Source: Vanilla planifolia (Eukaryota; Streptophyta; Magnoliopsida; Asparagales; Orchidaceae). From it: a stretch of 64,000 nt of DNA. The stretch covers positions 34,486,412 through 34,550,411 of the forward strand of contig CM043865.1 in NCBI GenBank assembly GCA_023846275.1, written 5' to 3'. Position numbers and translations under genes: made by a program. The notes under the pieces are model-generated. The model made no database searches and was not told the DNA's origin. It saw only the letters and a program-made list of their open reading frames with translations. Of this stretch, positions 12,801 through 26,405 are shown piece after piece. Within the stretch, counting starts at the first letter, position 1, and every line of letters begins with the position of its first letter.

Positions 12801-15800
12801 CACATTTTCTAACTGGTTTTCAGACAACTGACAGATGGTCTGTGGAATAAGAGTTTAAACTTGTAATTGTAGCCGGAAATGGAATATTTAGGATGCTGTT
12901 CAAAAGTTGGAATCATGATCTAGACGCTTAGTAGGATGTGAACAAATTAAACCAAATTTCTTGAATTTGTAAATAAAAACATGCTAATACTTGCCATTGT
13001 TGGATAAAATTGTGGGTGGCCCAAGATAATGAAGAACAGGAAGAGATGTATTTAAAGTTAAAAAAAAATAGAGAAAAGATTGGATGAGGACAGCAGTTCG
13101 CTGGGATTTCTTAAGGTTTAAGTTCTTTGCAGAACTATGATTCAGGCAGCATTTGTGAAGACGTTGGACTCCAATTGGGTTGTCAAAGAACCTATCTTCA
13201 AGAAAATTGGAGGTGTTAAAAATTTTAGAGTGATTGATAAAATAAAAAAAGAAATGACAAAGTGAGAAAACTTCGAAGAATTTAGAGTGTGCCTTTTTAT
13301 TTATAGTACATCTTGTATAGTTTTTCTTTTGCTCTGATCCTTCAAGGTTATGAAAAAAAAACCTTAAGTTGAGGTCAAGTATAAACAAAGTTCAAAATGT
13401 CCTCTTGCAAACCAAAGATAAAGAACTCAAAAGCTCTGATGAGGAAAAAGGACATGGGCATGCAAATAAAGAGCGTAGATGATTGAGAGTCTCATGGAGT
13501 ATAATTTCTGCAACTGAATTGGACATAAATGCTTCTACCAAATCTTGAATCAAATTTCCGATATCCATACACTAGAGAACAAATTAAAATCATTTTCATT
13601 TCAGTGGAAAAATAAACTAAACTCATGAAGATAAGAACTTAAAAAGGCAATAGATAAAGAGCATAAAAAAAAAAATTAAACAAAGTAGTTTTAAAAAATA
13701 ACTAAGAAAACTACCATTTTATGAGCATAATTAGGCAATAGCTAGAGAAAAATAACAAAAACTAAATTAAAATGAGTTTAAGAAAATAAAAAACCAATTT
13801 TTTATTAAGTATCACATACACAAAAATGAAAATTATATTAAAATTTAAATTAAAATTGGACTAGGCGACTCAATTGACAATTTAACTAATCAATTGCATA
13901 CCTTCATTATTGCAGTTAGAACTTTTAGCCTTCATTTGTGAGACTTGTTCTATCCATTTCATAACCATAAATTCCCCAAAAGCACATGACGAAAGACTAG
14001 AACATATTTTCTTTTCTTAAATCTAGAATTTAAATGCTGTAAACCACATGTCCACCGCTCACTAGAACCAATGATTTCAAACACCAAAATCAATGCTTGA
14101 CTTCTTTGCAACATTTTACCTGTCAACCTTATGAATATTTAATGCTCGAAAGTCAGCATTTTACTTTTCAACCTTACAAATATTTATTACCCAGAGTTAC
14201 AATTTTATACATTTAGAGTAATAGCTATTTTTATTCATTCCATCTTCTTTCCTTCAATTCTTTTTCTTTTACTCTTCCTATCAAATATTCTAAAAAACTT
14301 GGGATGATGTAAAAGACTAACAAAGTTGAAAATGGCCTCTGGAAACTAAAGAAAAAGAACTCAAAAGTTCTGAAGAAATAAAATAGAAAAGGGAAACACA
14401 AGCAAGAAAACCTAAAAGTAGCAAAGCAGTTTGCGTTCAATACCAATTTGATATTGGATTGGTATGAAATAGAGTAAGACGAAAGATTAGATGTCTCAAA
14501 GAGGTCAATTTCTGCAACTCGGTTAGACGTTAATGCTTTTACCAAATCTAGGATCATATCTCTCACGTTCACACAATAGAGAATAATTTGACGTTTTTCT
14601 CCCTTCAAAGGAATAATAACCTGAACTCATGAATAGAAGAGCTTAAAAACCAATCGCTAGAGAAACATAAAAGGAATGGAACAGGGTATACAATCTTGAA
14701 CAAAAGCCATTATTAGTCCTATAAAGATGGACAAACTGTTTGCTAGGAATATGTCTATTATCATACTTCTATAAAAGAATGCACCAAGTTTAGTCATGCA
14801 TGCAAATAAAAATTGTAGATCAACAATTTAGAAAGCACAACTGATACAGCAAAATTGAGAATATATCTTTCCCATTTTCCTCTTTAGTAAACTTTTTAAG
14901 TACACAGAGCAATCCTGGGTTAACGAAAGGCTGTACTTCAAAGGTATGACTAGGAACAGTGAATAGCAAGCTATACAGAATGATTTTAAGGATTTGCAAC
15001 AAAAAACATATCCAACTGGCAATTTTATATCTAGGAATCACAATGATCGAAGTAAATGTTGAAAAGCGGTCTTATAATCATTAGATATGCAGATAATAAA
15101 CATCAAAATTTCATGCCATTATCTTACTAATCACAGTAAAAAAAATGTATCGACAACCACTAGCAGATTACCAAGAGCAGAAAGAAAGAATTTTAAGCAA
15201 ATGATGTATCCAAAATTTGATTAATGGCCATACCTTAATGCTCTAACAAGTGTTTGTGGGCTGCAAAAATAACATCATTAGTCAATAACATGTACCTTCT
15301 AGGGGAAAAAGGTAACCAAAAAGCAACAGCTTGGCAAATCAATATATAAATCAAATTATAAAACTGTAATATAAGTTCCTTCTTGAAAACCAAAAGTATG
15401 CATGGTTCAATGATGTGCAGGAGCCTTAAATGAATAAAATGCGTAAACTACTCATTCTATGCATTCACATTAGCAGCCTTCACAGAAACAAAAAAAAAGA
15501 ATTCAATTTTACAGAATATTTGCTCAATAATTTTAAGAAATAAATGCCCATGCAACAACCTTAAAATCTGTGATACAAAGCAGTAACTATCAAATGAAAA
15601 TTAACAGCAATACCAATAAGTAAAAGCCAAAGAAAAAGAAATATAAAATTAAGCAAGGCACAAATCAACTGTTCATGTCAAGGAAAAAAAATTTCAATCC
15701 ATTCACTGTAAGCGTGTCAAAGACAATCAGGACAAGGAAGACTTGTTGCACACGTTTAACTATAATGGAATCCAGCATTCGGATGCTACCTCTCCTTTCC

Positions 15801-18800
15801 AAGCTTATAGAAGTTAGAAATATGTCCCCATAATGTCTTCTCAAATGTCTCCCAAGTTTGGTCAACATCTTCAAAATATTCTCTGTAGAAAATTTTTGTA
15901 AGTTCAATAAATTTTGCAAACTCACTTTTAATTGGAATATTAACAGAATTTATAAGAGAATATGACAATAAAATGCATAAAGAACAAACTTTCAAATCAG
16001 AATTTCATCTATAAAAAAACAAACAAACAAAAAATATGGCAACCCAATAGCATAAAAATATCAGAACACGATGGATCATTGAACCCTATATTTTGCCAGA
16101 GTAAAAGAGTACAATGAGAAGGGATGCTTTCCTTGGCAAATTTAGGACTTACCATCTCTATCATAAATATAATTAGCAATGGCAATGTTACTTAAGGCTC
16201 AAAAATGCCTCAAAGTGCAAGATCATATTGAGCAGTTTACGTCAATACAGAAAAAGGACAGCACTAAATCAAATTTCCAAGGAACATGACCTACAAAGAT
16301 GGAGTATTCTGACCTTAGCCTCCCCACCTCTTCCTTATGGGATGCTGCAGCTGCTAATGCAAACCTCCTCTTACCGTCAAGTGCTGTTAGCCTCTACTCC
16401 AAGAATATCAAATTGAAAATAGTTATTCCAAAAAAATATTCTAAGAAAATGAACTACAGCATCTAAGCTAAGGGCCCATTTTGTAGGGACATAATTTAAA
16501 AACTGCAGATTTCAAATTCACGAAATCATGTAGGAAAAAATCGCAATTTCATATTACCTTGTTGGGTTGAATATGTTTGAGGTAAATTGAAATCTATTAT
16601 TTGAATTGATGTATTAACAACTAGCTGACTGAATGGTGGAATATGGAGATCTACGATTGGTTGAGATTAACTTTATTTGAAATAGTGATCATCTAGAGAA
16701 AACAAGATTTTCTTTTCTCTTATTTTTTTAAGAAAATAAAATCAATGACTTTAAATATTTTTGTAGATTTTGAATTCCTATGGGATTTATAAATCCAATC
16801 AAGAAAATAATCATGGTAATTTAATTATTTTCAAGTCAACAATTAAAATGATTTTTCTAAAATTTCATACCTCAAATGTATGAATAAGCTCTCTGTCATC
16901 ATGCAGGGAATCACGAGCAGCAGCCGCTTCAACAGAAATGGACATCATTCCTCCCACATCCTAACAAAACTAGTTAATCAGTATTTGAAGCACTACGAAA
17001 AATAAAGAAAATATTTTCTCAAAGATGCTCGACAGAGATATAACATATGAGAATATTGAAGGAATATGTGACGGTGGAACAAGTGTAAAGGATATCCAGC
17101 AGTGCTTAAATTTAACTCACATAACAATTGTCTAACACTGGTGAACATCCAACAACAAATAAAGATATTTAGGCCATGCAACAAGGATAAACTTATGAAT
17201 GAGTTAGAAGGAAGGAAATAGCCAATGCACCGACCTTCAGAGTGGTGTTCAAGTTATTCCTTGCATTGCTAAGAAGTTTAATCCTATCATGATTTTCAAT
17301 AAGGGTTTGACATTCCTGGCACAACCTGGCATACCATTAGTGTTGATTTAATAAACATTTACAAGGAATCAACAAGTAACAATGAAAATGGGAGATATAT
17401 CACAGTCTAGATAAAGGACTTCCTGAAAGAAGAACAATGATTCATTAGAATCATACTTTTCGATGGCTAAAAAATTTTCACGGAGCTGGTTTATTGTCTT
17501 TTGAGACAAAGAAAGAGCATCTATGCCAGCATGAGCTTGCTCAACCTGTAGAAAGACAAACCCGCAATGACAATGCAAGTTTCCAGGAATAAGAAAAAAC
17601 ATAGCATTTGAGGCCAAACATATAAATTTATGCTCAAGGTAAATACAAAGTTAGCCCTGAGAGAGCAACCCAAGAATTGAAAAATAAATGAAACAAATAT
17701 CAGCTTACCTGTTCAGCAACCATGGTACTAAGTTGTGCATCATTTGCCTGTAAAGAAGGACGTTAAAGAAAGTAAACATACCATTCAAAAATATTTTACC
17801 TATGTAGTACCAATCATGTATTTGTAAACATAACATATTAGTATACATGAAGAATGGAATCTATATGATAAAAATATCCCCAAATCTACAGAAAGAAGAC
17901 TCATAATACATGGGGAAACAAAATAATGAAATCTTGCTGATTGTTGCATATGAGAAACAGGCTTCTATTGATCACTTCCAAAATTTTGTTAATTAAGCAG
18001 CTGCTATGTGCTGCAGCTGTCTGAAGAGGTAATCTCATTATGATATTCTTAAAATTATATTGCCTACAAATTAAACCAAAAGAACTATCACGTAGACTTA
18101 CAAAGGGTTTGTTAACCATTGTTTGCCAAAAATTGCTTGTAAGCTTTTTATCCTGCTCTTATACCAGTATATGGGATGGATAAAGTTAGTGATATCTACA
18201 ATGTTTTATATCCAAAAAACCACACCAAAATCAAAGATATGTTTTATAGGGTGGTTGCTAGGTCACTGATGCTCTATGACACAATTGCTCCCCAAAGTAA
18301 AAATACAATTGAAGACATAGGAATGATAAAATGGATGAGAGAGTATTCATTGGTGAAACACAAATTTTTCAATGGGTCCACTTAAGAGAAGCATGAGAAA
18401 ATAAGAAGTTGAATGAGGTTTGGAGTGTTTTTACCATGGAGAGAAGTCAAGAAATTTTATGTAACCATGTCACGGTTTTTAATCCCATTTGTTCCTTTTT
18501 CTTTCTCTCAAATTAGATTTAACAAAAATTATAGGGTCAAAGGTGACGCATTTAAGGAACCCAACTATGAATACTTATAAAAAAAATTTCCCTTAATTCT
18601 CTAGATCGGGAATTTCGTCATGTACATGGTCTTTTTCATATCTAAATCCTTCCTTCCAGTCAGAGGAGCACTTCAAGGCCTAGTAATTGCACTGGTAGAA
18701 TATTTCCAACATTGCTTATTTAGCAAAACAAAATATAAAAATTTATTTTGCAAACCTTACAATAGACAAATTCTCTCACCCAAATATGTTAGGCCAAATA

Positions 18801-21800
18801 AGGATAATAATCAATAGCAAGAAACATTTGACCTGATTAATTAAAATTTAAAGAAGTTCAAAATTTTGATTGTTAACAATCTAGATGCCAAAGAGATCCA
18901 GTTAAACAACCATATGAGGCAAGCAAATCATCTTCATTTACCCAGTAGAAGGGCAGAAGGGATGTGTTTCTTCATAATCTGAAAAACATAAGGCATGTAA
19001 TTTGGTCCCTCCCATTCAGCATTGTTCAGAACCCAGTCATCATGTCATAGTAAAAACGAAAAGCTTATTGGTGAATAAAAACATGAAGCATTTATCTATA
19101 TAGGAAGCTAACAAGGTAAATACTATCACAACCTAATTGAAATCAAGCACCTCAATAGTTTGGCCAAACCCAAAACATGTATACATTTCAAAAAAGAAAT
19201 TGAACAGCATCATATAAGCAGGCAAAGATAATAATAATTCAACCTAATTTATCACAACTATGCAAAAACATAAGCTTTTGCTAACGATGATGAGTTCTTC
19301 TGTATAAACATTTAAGCATCATGCAGGCAAACCTTTAAGATGACTAAATGATGGATTAAAAAGATAGCTCAAGACAACAATTCTATACTTTGTGCTAACC
19401 TCAAGTGTCTTCTTCTTTCCTCCTTTTGAACCTATTGTGTATTGTTTTGTGAGGATTGTCATTCACTACATAAATCTTTGAGACTTTTAACCTCTTATAA
19501 GATGTAGTAAAGACCTCCAATGTGTAATCATGATTTTTCCTAGCTTGAGTTTTCACATAATTTTTTCTGTTATTTATTCATCATGCTGTTCCTTCCATTT
19601 ATTTTCTCTATGTGTGTGCTTTACTTCATCATTCTCTTCAATTTCACAGTGAGTATTTTGGTGTTTAGTGATTTCGTTTGTGTATAATCAAGTAATGATA
19701 TAAAGTGCTTTTTGCAAATTATGTACCAACTCATTCATCATAGAAAATATGAACGATGGCAAAACCAAAACTAACATGTTTGAGATGCCAAGATTTTGGA
19801 TTCTAGAAAATAAAACTAGAAAAATACTCTATCAAAACAACTTGTATCAACCACAAGTTAGATAAAATCCCAACTCCAAGAAACAAGAGCAACGAGACCT
19901 ATTTGATCATCAGGCATTAGGAGTGCCAAAACCAAACTTCGCCACAAATATAATTTTCTTTTTCCGCCAAGGAGACAACAACTAATAGCTTGATAAAAGC
20001 TTTAAGTGTCAAGTATAAAGCCTTTGGATAAAGTAAGATACCTTTGATGCAACAATTGTTCAACTTGAAGATGGTGTGGTTGTACTTTGGGGATGGGTGG
20101 GGGAGCTTTTATCACAAATCACGTTAATGTGTTCAATGTGATAACTAAACAATTAAGCTTGATGCAGATTGACCTCGAACACAAAAGCCCTAATTTTAGT
20201 AATGGTTCTTTGAGAGTAGGAATGCAATTATCACTATAGTTAAGTAATGCCATTGATCACAAGAAGCTAAATCTACTTGTGGTCCAAGAGCTTGTTTCGA
20301 GTGAAGATTAAGACATAAAGAATTATGAGAGCCATCTAATTTCACCATTAAGCATATACGACCAAGGGCATAGCATATAGCGAGTGAGTACTAATATGAG
20401 CAAACAAGAATCCACGGGTCATCGTATTTTATATCTTGAGAAGAAATTAGTACGCATGAACTATGACAAAAAAGAATGTCTAAAGTGGATACCTAAGCTC
20501 CAAAGAGGAGAAGTGATTAATCCAAGGCCAATAATACGTTAGCAAATGTCGTGACCAAAAGAATAGAAGATGCTCTACTACTTAATGTCGATAACCCAAC
20601 TCAGCCATAGATCTTTGATTTAAGTGCTTCACTTCACTCCAACCATGCTAAGAGTTATTATAGGATTTGTTGTAGTAAATTATAGCTAAGGTATATTTGG
20701 CTGATGATAAAAAATTAGAGATTAATACAAAAGGAAGTACAAGTTAACAAGTCAAATAACACATAATCTACACTTAAATGTGTATAGCACGTCCTATGTT
20801 TGAGGAGAAACCCCATCCCAGTATGTTAGCTAGACAACGTCAAAAATCATACCACATTTGGAGACAATATATGAAAGATTGTAAAAGACACGATGATAAT
20901 TGCCCGAGACACCAAAAATGAAACTTTTATAAAAAAACAGTAGTTGTAACTAAATTAACATGATTGAGAAAACCGTGGAGATTTTCATATGAGAGGCTAC
21001 ATACCATATCTTAAGTCCGTAAAAGTGAGCATAAATGAGCATTACGTACTTGGAAAGCAACAATATGTTAGTTTATCAATGATAGGTTAGAAGCATCTAA
21101 GTAAATTGAATCTTATCATTACAAAAGCTTGGATCCACTTCTTGCAAAATAAGTTAAGCATCTTTGATACCTCCAAGAAACAGAGGGCAAAACTCAAGAA
21201 ACGTTGTATGACTTCAATAATTTTAAATTTATTATCACTTATTTTCTTTATTCCATGATCTTTTAAACCTTGCTTTTGTATTTATTACAAGTTTTGAGAA
21301 ATTATTATATGTATTATTGTATTAGCCATAATCATAGTTTTATACATGTAAATGTACTATGTGAGTTTTGAACTTATGGTTTTGACATGAATTGAAGTGA
21401 TAATGTGATAAAAAAATTATACATTTTTTTTAAAAAAAAATGTTCAAACAAAAAAGTAAACAAAATAAAATAAATTAGATAGATAGGCCCAAGAGGCATG
21501 CATACAGGCCTAGAAAATACAAAAGAAATAAATAGAGTATAGGAGTGGGATGAAGAAAAGGAAAAGAGGTGTTTGGTAACAACTTTTGCATAATATTTGA
21601 ATTCCAATTTAGTTTAGAATTTGGTAGTTCTTTTGGCTGAAATTTTTCAAATACTTATAGAGAAATTTTCTAAAGTCTAGCATGGTCTTCCTACATAATG
21701 TGTGTCAAGAACCACAATCACCAAAATAGATATGTCATTCACCATCGATGAGCAACCCTACTGTTGCTGTCATCTTAGAAGTGTTTCTATTCACCACCTA

Positions 21801-24800
21801 CCAATGATGTTAGAGTTTAGAAGTCAAAAATGTTGATAGCCCTTTTATTAGCATTTCTTCTTCAAACTTTACTGTATTAGTTTGTTTTTTACATTCTGTA
21901 CATAGTTTCTCATTTTAACTTCATAATAACAAAAAAATTTTATTGTTTCCCTTTTAATCTCTATGTTATCTTTGTTGATTCTTTTAAGAAAATCATATCA
22001 TGTTATGTTGTTACTATATTTTTTCTTTAACTAATATATTATTTATCCTTAATACTATGCATGAAATTAAACTACAAGCTTAGAGCATTTTCTAAAATTA
22101 TTTGTAGTACAATTTGATTATGACTTTGTTGTACTTTGGATAAGTAACACAAAATAACCACTTAATAACCTTAATTATCTTGTACAATTGGCTTAAGAGC
22201 CACTTTAGATAATTTGACTAATTGTTCAGTCTTTTGTAACAACATAAAAATCCAAACTTCAAATGTTCATTCGTTGCATATAGTTGTTAAGAACAATCAT
22301 AAGAAATTTGTTGCATTCAAAGTTATATCAATACCTTAGCACCATAAGCATTGTGTGCGTCATATGCTCGCATAACTTTAGAGTTAGAAGAAAAAAAATT
22401 ATAAATATTTTAAAAAAATTATATTCTTTTTTAAGTGCATATTTGACAATCACATATATTATTATGATTATTTAGTATCTATTTTGCATTAGAATTTATT
22501 CTAACAAATGTTTTCAAAGGACTAATACTTGACATTGAACCATAGGACCCTCATATTTGCACTGCACTAAGAAGATTGCTCGTAAAATAAAGGCAACATA
22601 GTTAGAGAATGATGAAGCATTTAGAAGCAACCTCTAATATGCAAAATTCATGGAATTAGAATGAGAAAGCAATTCTCAATAGGCCACAACAAAATTAAAT
22701 CACCGAACTTATGAATTAAACTCTAAATGAGCATGCAAAAGCAAAAGATTGCATGTTGGATTGCCTTTACCTACTTGCATTGGACTTCAACTACTTGAGA
22801 AAGCATTAAGTAAAAAGAAGGTTTAAACCACTTGAGAGTCTTTGTATTGTTGTAAGCACAAGTTAACTTGGAGTACAAGGACAGGCTTGATATAAAAGCT
22901 TTATGTGTCACTACATTGCATATAACATGAATAATTTTCACTATTGTATCTAAGATTCAGTTAAGCAAAAAAATTATCATGATAAATGACCCTATATTCA
23001 AAGATCAGTTGGATAAAGACTAGAACACATATATTCAAACAAGTGAATGGTTTTAGGGTGGCGATTAATATAAATCGGATAGATTCTTAATTCTCAACAT
23101 TTGAGGTGTTGTCATCCACATATGCAAAACGAAACTAAATATGGGCCAACTAAAAAGTACGATGACTACTCTTGACAGATGTCGGAGAACTGATTTTTTT
23201 TTCTAAGTCAAACAAATAGAAGATTCTTTCAAATGGAAATAGCAATAAAACATGAGATTACATTACTTGACAAGAATGGTACATGGGAGTGAACTACATT
23301 GCCAAAAGAGAGGAAGGCCTCACAAAATAAGCAAATCTACAGATTTTAAGAGGAAGCTAATTGGAGCAAAGTTTACAACGCACAACTAGTAGATAAGGAC
23401 TTTAATAAAAAGGAGTTGACTACAAGGAAATACTTTTTGTCTAGACTAAAACTAACAATTACATGCTTGGTAATAAGCACTGTTAAGTAGAATGATTTTT
23501 GCTAGGAACAACTCAATTTGAAGATATATTTTCTTCGTGATGATTTGAGAGTAAAAATTTTATAATACAACCCAAAGGCTTCCAAACTACAAACAAGGTA
23601 AACATGGTGTGCAAATGTAGCAAAAGTGTTCATGGGCTAAAGCAAGCTCCCAAGCCATGGCACATCTAGTTAGAAACAGTAATGCATAGCCATATCTAAG
23701 TACAAAGTGTTCTAGGCCATTGTCATTACCTCAAAGACGTCAATGAGTGTTAAATAATTCTATTATTCTACATGGATGAAGTGTTGATTGCCAAATTAAG
23801 CATGAAAAAATCCATAAGTTGGAAAAGCAATTGTCAAAAGAATTTGAAATGAAGAATCTAGAGGTTGCACATCAAATCCTTATCAGGATTTCAAGAAATA
23901 AATCTAAGAAAACTTTGCGGTTATTGCACCAAAATTTTATTCAAAAAATCCTAGATAGACACAAAGTTTTGGATGTAAAATCCAATAATACTCAATCAAG
24001 CAGCCATTTTAAATTGAGAAGAGAACAAGCAATGGGGGCATAGAAAAGATAGGAGTAATAAAAAAGGCGTTGTAGTTTTCAACCACAAACAAACTTATGT
24101 ACACATAATGTATATTAAGTCCATTGTCTATTTTATAAACTTATGAAACAGTTGAATGAATCATTTTTATGTATTTGATAAACTTGTACGTAACTATTGA
24201 AAATTGAGATATTCTACATAATCTCTTATATGAGAGAAACAGCATGCAAGGGATTTTGATTCAATTGAAATGACATAATTTTAAGAGGTACATCGATGCT
24301 AATTTGGTAGTAGATATAGATAGTCAAAAAAGCACTGCATCTATATGTATACTATTGGTGGTGTAGCAATAAGTTAAATTTCACAACTATAGAAGTATAT
24401 GAAACTCACTCAATAATGAAGACAAAGTACATAGGCACTGCGGTTAAGAAATGAAATGGCTCAAAATCTTTTAAAAATGTTTGAAAGGAGCCTCATATTT
24501 AGCAACAAAAAAAATGTTATCTTTCTTGCAAAGAATCTAACATTTCATTCCAAAAAACAAATATTCGATTCAATTCTAATATCATCACCACAAAAACCTA
24601 ATTGATGGAGTGTTATTACTAAAAATAGCCTCGATGATGAGGATCTAGACAATATGTTAACAAAGGTAGTTATCATCAATAAACTAAAACATTGTCTCAT
24701 TTCACTTGACTAGTGCACAAAATAAGAATAGACACATCACAATGAAGATATGAAAGATCTACAAAAGGATTAATCTAGGAGTACAACTTAATCAAAAATA

Positions 24801-26224
24801 AGCATTCGCCAAGTAGAAGTTATGACACCTAATTTGAAACAAAGGTTTATATGAATTTGTATTGCAATATCCACACAAAAGTTATTATTAAAAATAATGT
24901 CATGAAAGAGGGTGTATTTAATGATGAGCATAAGTATAGTTGTGCAAGAGGGTGTAAATATTTTGAAGTATTGAGACAATCCATAAGAGTGAATCTTAAG
25001 TACATAAATTTTATGGATATGTGCAAGTAACATGTTACTACCATAAAAATTTATGGAAGTGCCAAGTGACATCACCAAATTGACTTTTGGAAAATTGATG
25101 GACAAGAGATTATGGAGCAAACATATAGAATTGCAACAAATGTGACTTGTCAGTGAAGTGTAATTGGGTGGGTGCAAATATTAGGCTACCTTTGATTTCC
25201 TTATGAAATGATGAAAATTGTCAAAGGAGAAACTCTAAGCAAAGAAGGCTGGTTTCCAACTCAACATTTGTGCTCTTTATTTATTGGATTTTTTTTTCTC
25301 ACTTTCTTTGTGTAGGTGCTCTATTGTATCATTATTTTCAACCTCACAATAGATATTCTATTATTTTATGTGACAAATGATTCAACCATAGATAATCAAG
25401 TGTGAAAAGTTAATCTCTACAATTAACTCGAAAAACATGCCTATAACTCAAGCAGGAATTATAATGTTGCAACTCCAAGTAAATAATTTAATAGCCTAAA
25501 AAACCAATCCAAAAGAAATCCTAGCAATACAATAAGTTAATTAAATATTAATATAAATAAATTTGAAGTAAAAAAATATTCTATACTAAACATTCTCACC
25601 CTATATATATATATATATATATATTATATTGGACTCACATTCAATGAATTTTTGTACTAAACTACATTTAGAACTTTTGTTAAGATTTCATAGTTTATAG
25701 CTTTTCTCTTTATAGGAGGAGTCACTGTTCTATTATTTTCCATAAATAAGCCTATCTATTATAATTCTTATTGATTGAGAATGATGTGATTTTTTTTCTT
25801 GACAACGGTTCTCAAATTTTCACGGTGTTCAATCCAAAGAATGTGTTCGAGTGCACACTCGGAAGGACCATATATTTCCCCGCTGGAAAATAAGAACCGG
25901 CACCCAGTGGACTACAATATGTTTAACGGGAAAGGAAAAAAATTCTGTTAGCAATTCTCCTAACCTCCAAAGGAAATTCTACGTAATATTACAATTCTCC
26001 AAACTTTCCACGCCATGTCCAGATACCCTCCTTCAAATCTCTAGTACAAGCTTAGCAACCACCAAGAAAGCAGCAAAGTTTTAAAAGCGGATATACGTCA
26101 CCTGCTGCCGAGAGCTGTAATCGGCTTTAATTGTGGCTATTGACGCGAGAAGCTCCGGAAGCGGAAGCAGCTTCGCAACCTCTCGGACAGCGGCCTCCTT
26201 CGCCTCAATTCCAAGATCTTCCAT
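3823..26224 (-). CDS. SEC6: SEC6, exocyst complex subunit (3' end outside window)
   Basis: Subunit of the exocyst, which tethers secretory vesicles to the plasma membrane. The spliced product follows plant SEC6 closely; blocks include [39 protein letters not shown] and [15 protein letters not shown]. Exons in transcript order: 26102-26224, 17709-17747, 17457-17545, 17235-17325, 16871-16960, 16314-16393, 15790-15882, 15234-15260, 11675-11782, 10718-10856, 10556-10600, 10342-10397, 6405-6513, 6104-6244, 5830-6009, 4014-4097, 3823-3909. Together they give 1581 nt, 527 codons in one frame, starting [10 protein letters not shown]. All introns read GT-AG except intron 15, which has a GC donor (5828-5829). 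Plant SEC6 is about 750 residues, so roughly 225 C-terminal residues are missing; the last seen block ends LPQNYAEQ followed by a GT donor, and no later exon is visible in 1-3822. Introns 1, 8, 12 and 17 exceed 3 kb and carry repeats. Exons are AT-richer than those of the other three genes. No frameshift or stop was found, so the gene looks functional. Confidence 0.95.
5828..5829 (-). other. GC splice donor of SEC6 intron 15
   Basis: The codon frame of exon 15 ends ...ATTATTCAG and is followed by GCAAGG, not GT. The next exon (from 4097, VMIDFQSAE) is preceded by a normal CTAG acceptor, and the joined protein IIQ-VMIDFQ matches the family exactly. CAG|GCAAG is the usual consensus of the minor GC-AG class, so this is a real non-canonical donor and not a mis-set boundary. 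Confidence 0.85.
6755..6962. repeat. 102-bp tandem duplication in SEC6 intron 12
   Basis: Two adjacent copies, starting at 6755 and 6857, each run from AACTAAATTTGAAATTG through a long identical AT-rich block ending in TTTTAATTCACTGTAGAA. They differ at a handful of positions near the front of the unit. Confidence 0.8.
6963..8401. other. SEC6 intron 12 interior, no gene
   Basis: AT-rich intronic DNA that becomes more mixed from 7200. It contains a purine (GA)-rich tract at about 7981-8035 and an open frame at 7751-8047 whose 3' part simply translates that tract. A short GGGGGTGAT / CACCACCC inverted motif occurs near 8220-8275. No domain is recognisable. Confidence 0.5.
7981..8035. repeat. 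GA-rich simple-sequence tract
   Basis: Imperfect GAGAGA/GAGCGA repeats form an almost pure purine run of about 50 bases inside SEC6 intron 12. Confidence 0.8.
8402..8719. repeat. 160-bp tandem duplication in SEC6 intron 12
   Basis: Copy 1 is 8402-8561 and copy 2 is 8562-8719. They are nearly identical: I count a few substitutions (for example CTTCTT versus CTTATT, GTAAT versus GTAGT) and one missing base near the end. Such high identity beside heavily decayed repeats indicates a recent event. Confidence 0.9.
8720..10341. other. SEC6 intron 12, left of exon 12
   Basis: AT-rich intronic sequence with no recognisable element. Small minus-strand frames at 9983-10264 and 10095-10298 overlap each other and resemble nothing known. 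Confidence 0.45.
13388..14660. repeat. diverged direct-repeat pair in SEC6 intron 8
   Basis: Segments of about 13388-13660 and 14315-14660 share a long diverged similarity, including matching runs such as AAAGAACTCAAAAG, AATTTCTGCAACT, a CTACCAAATCT/TTACCAAATCT block and CATGAA near the ends. They are separated by roughly 650 bases. On the minus strand both can be read as a related, broken peptide (one intact frame is 14231-14608), so they may derive from an unidentified transposon ORF. Confidence 0.6.
18170..18400 (+). mobile_element. LINE reverse transcriptase C-terminal fragment in SEC6 intron 1
   Basis: An open frame at 18176-18385 contains [13 protein letters not shown] followed by a region ending MIKWM, matching the LINE motif FYRxxVRPxxLYG...EMRMLRWM seen after the reverse transcriptase core. 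It is the same family section as part of the relic in intron 17 but is an isolated, truncated piece. It is not a gene. Confidence 0.6.
19400..25400 (+). mobile_element. decayed Ty1/copia LTR retrotransposon inside SEC6 intron 1
   Basis: Order and content fit one old copia element on the plus strand. A gag-like region around 19750-20630 can be read across breaks as a copia gag (YLYQKDLY-like and FNLKM motifs). Reverse transcriptase follows at about 23220-24050 (NGTWE..TLPK, then [18 protein letters not shown]). RNase H is at about 24286-24480 (YIDANL, then YTIGGVAIS in a shifted frame) with an NMLTKVV tail near 24655. The sequence at about 25280-25400 resembles that at about 19580-19695 (shared CTCTATGTGTGTGCT/TTTGTGTAGGTGCT, TTTCACA..., ATAATCAAGT), consistent with the ends of the two LTRs. 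Stops and frameshifts are everywhere. The left LTR start could not be fixed. Confidence 0.7.
23819..24043 (+). pseudogene. copia reverse transcriptase fragment, longest surviving frame
   Basis: This 74-codon open stretch reads [20 protein letters not shown], then [13 protein letters not shown] and SHFKL. These are the copia blocks that follow the YVDD active site ([27 protein letters not shown]). One residue is lost in the ILGMRI block and the catalytic YVDD is not in this frame. It is part of the larger relic in SEC6 intron 1. Confidence 0.75.
25602..25625. repeat. (TA)12 microsatellite
   Basis: Uninterrupted TA dinucleotides near the start of SEC6 intron 1, just right of the copia relic. 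Confidence 0.95.
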
Positions 26225-26405
26225 CCTCTCCCACTACGCTGATCTCAACCAAAGACCGGCTATCCCAAGCGCAGCATAGCACACTAACAGCAAAATAATT
26301 TGTTCTAAAGTTCATCCCATCTTACTTGTCCGGTTCATCACACCAAAAATCCCTGACCGTCAAGAAAAGCCTCAGTACCGACCCGATCCGATATGATTTC
26401 AGGTT

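Noticed and set aside
12984-13388. 134-codon minus-strand frame in SEC6 intron 8
   Set aside because: Phe/Lys/Asn-rich translation of AT-rich DNA, no domain, and it lies between well-defined SEC6 exons.
25851-26084. 77-codon plus-strand frame next to SEC6 exon 1
   Set aside because: It sits antisense in the start of SEC6 intron 1, has no domain and is short enough to be chance.
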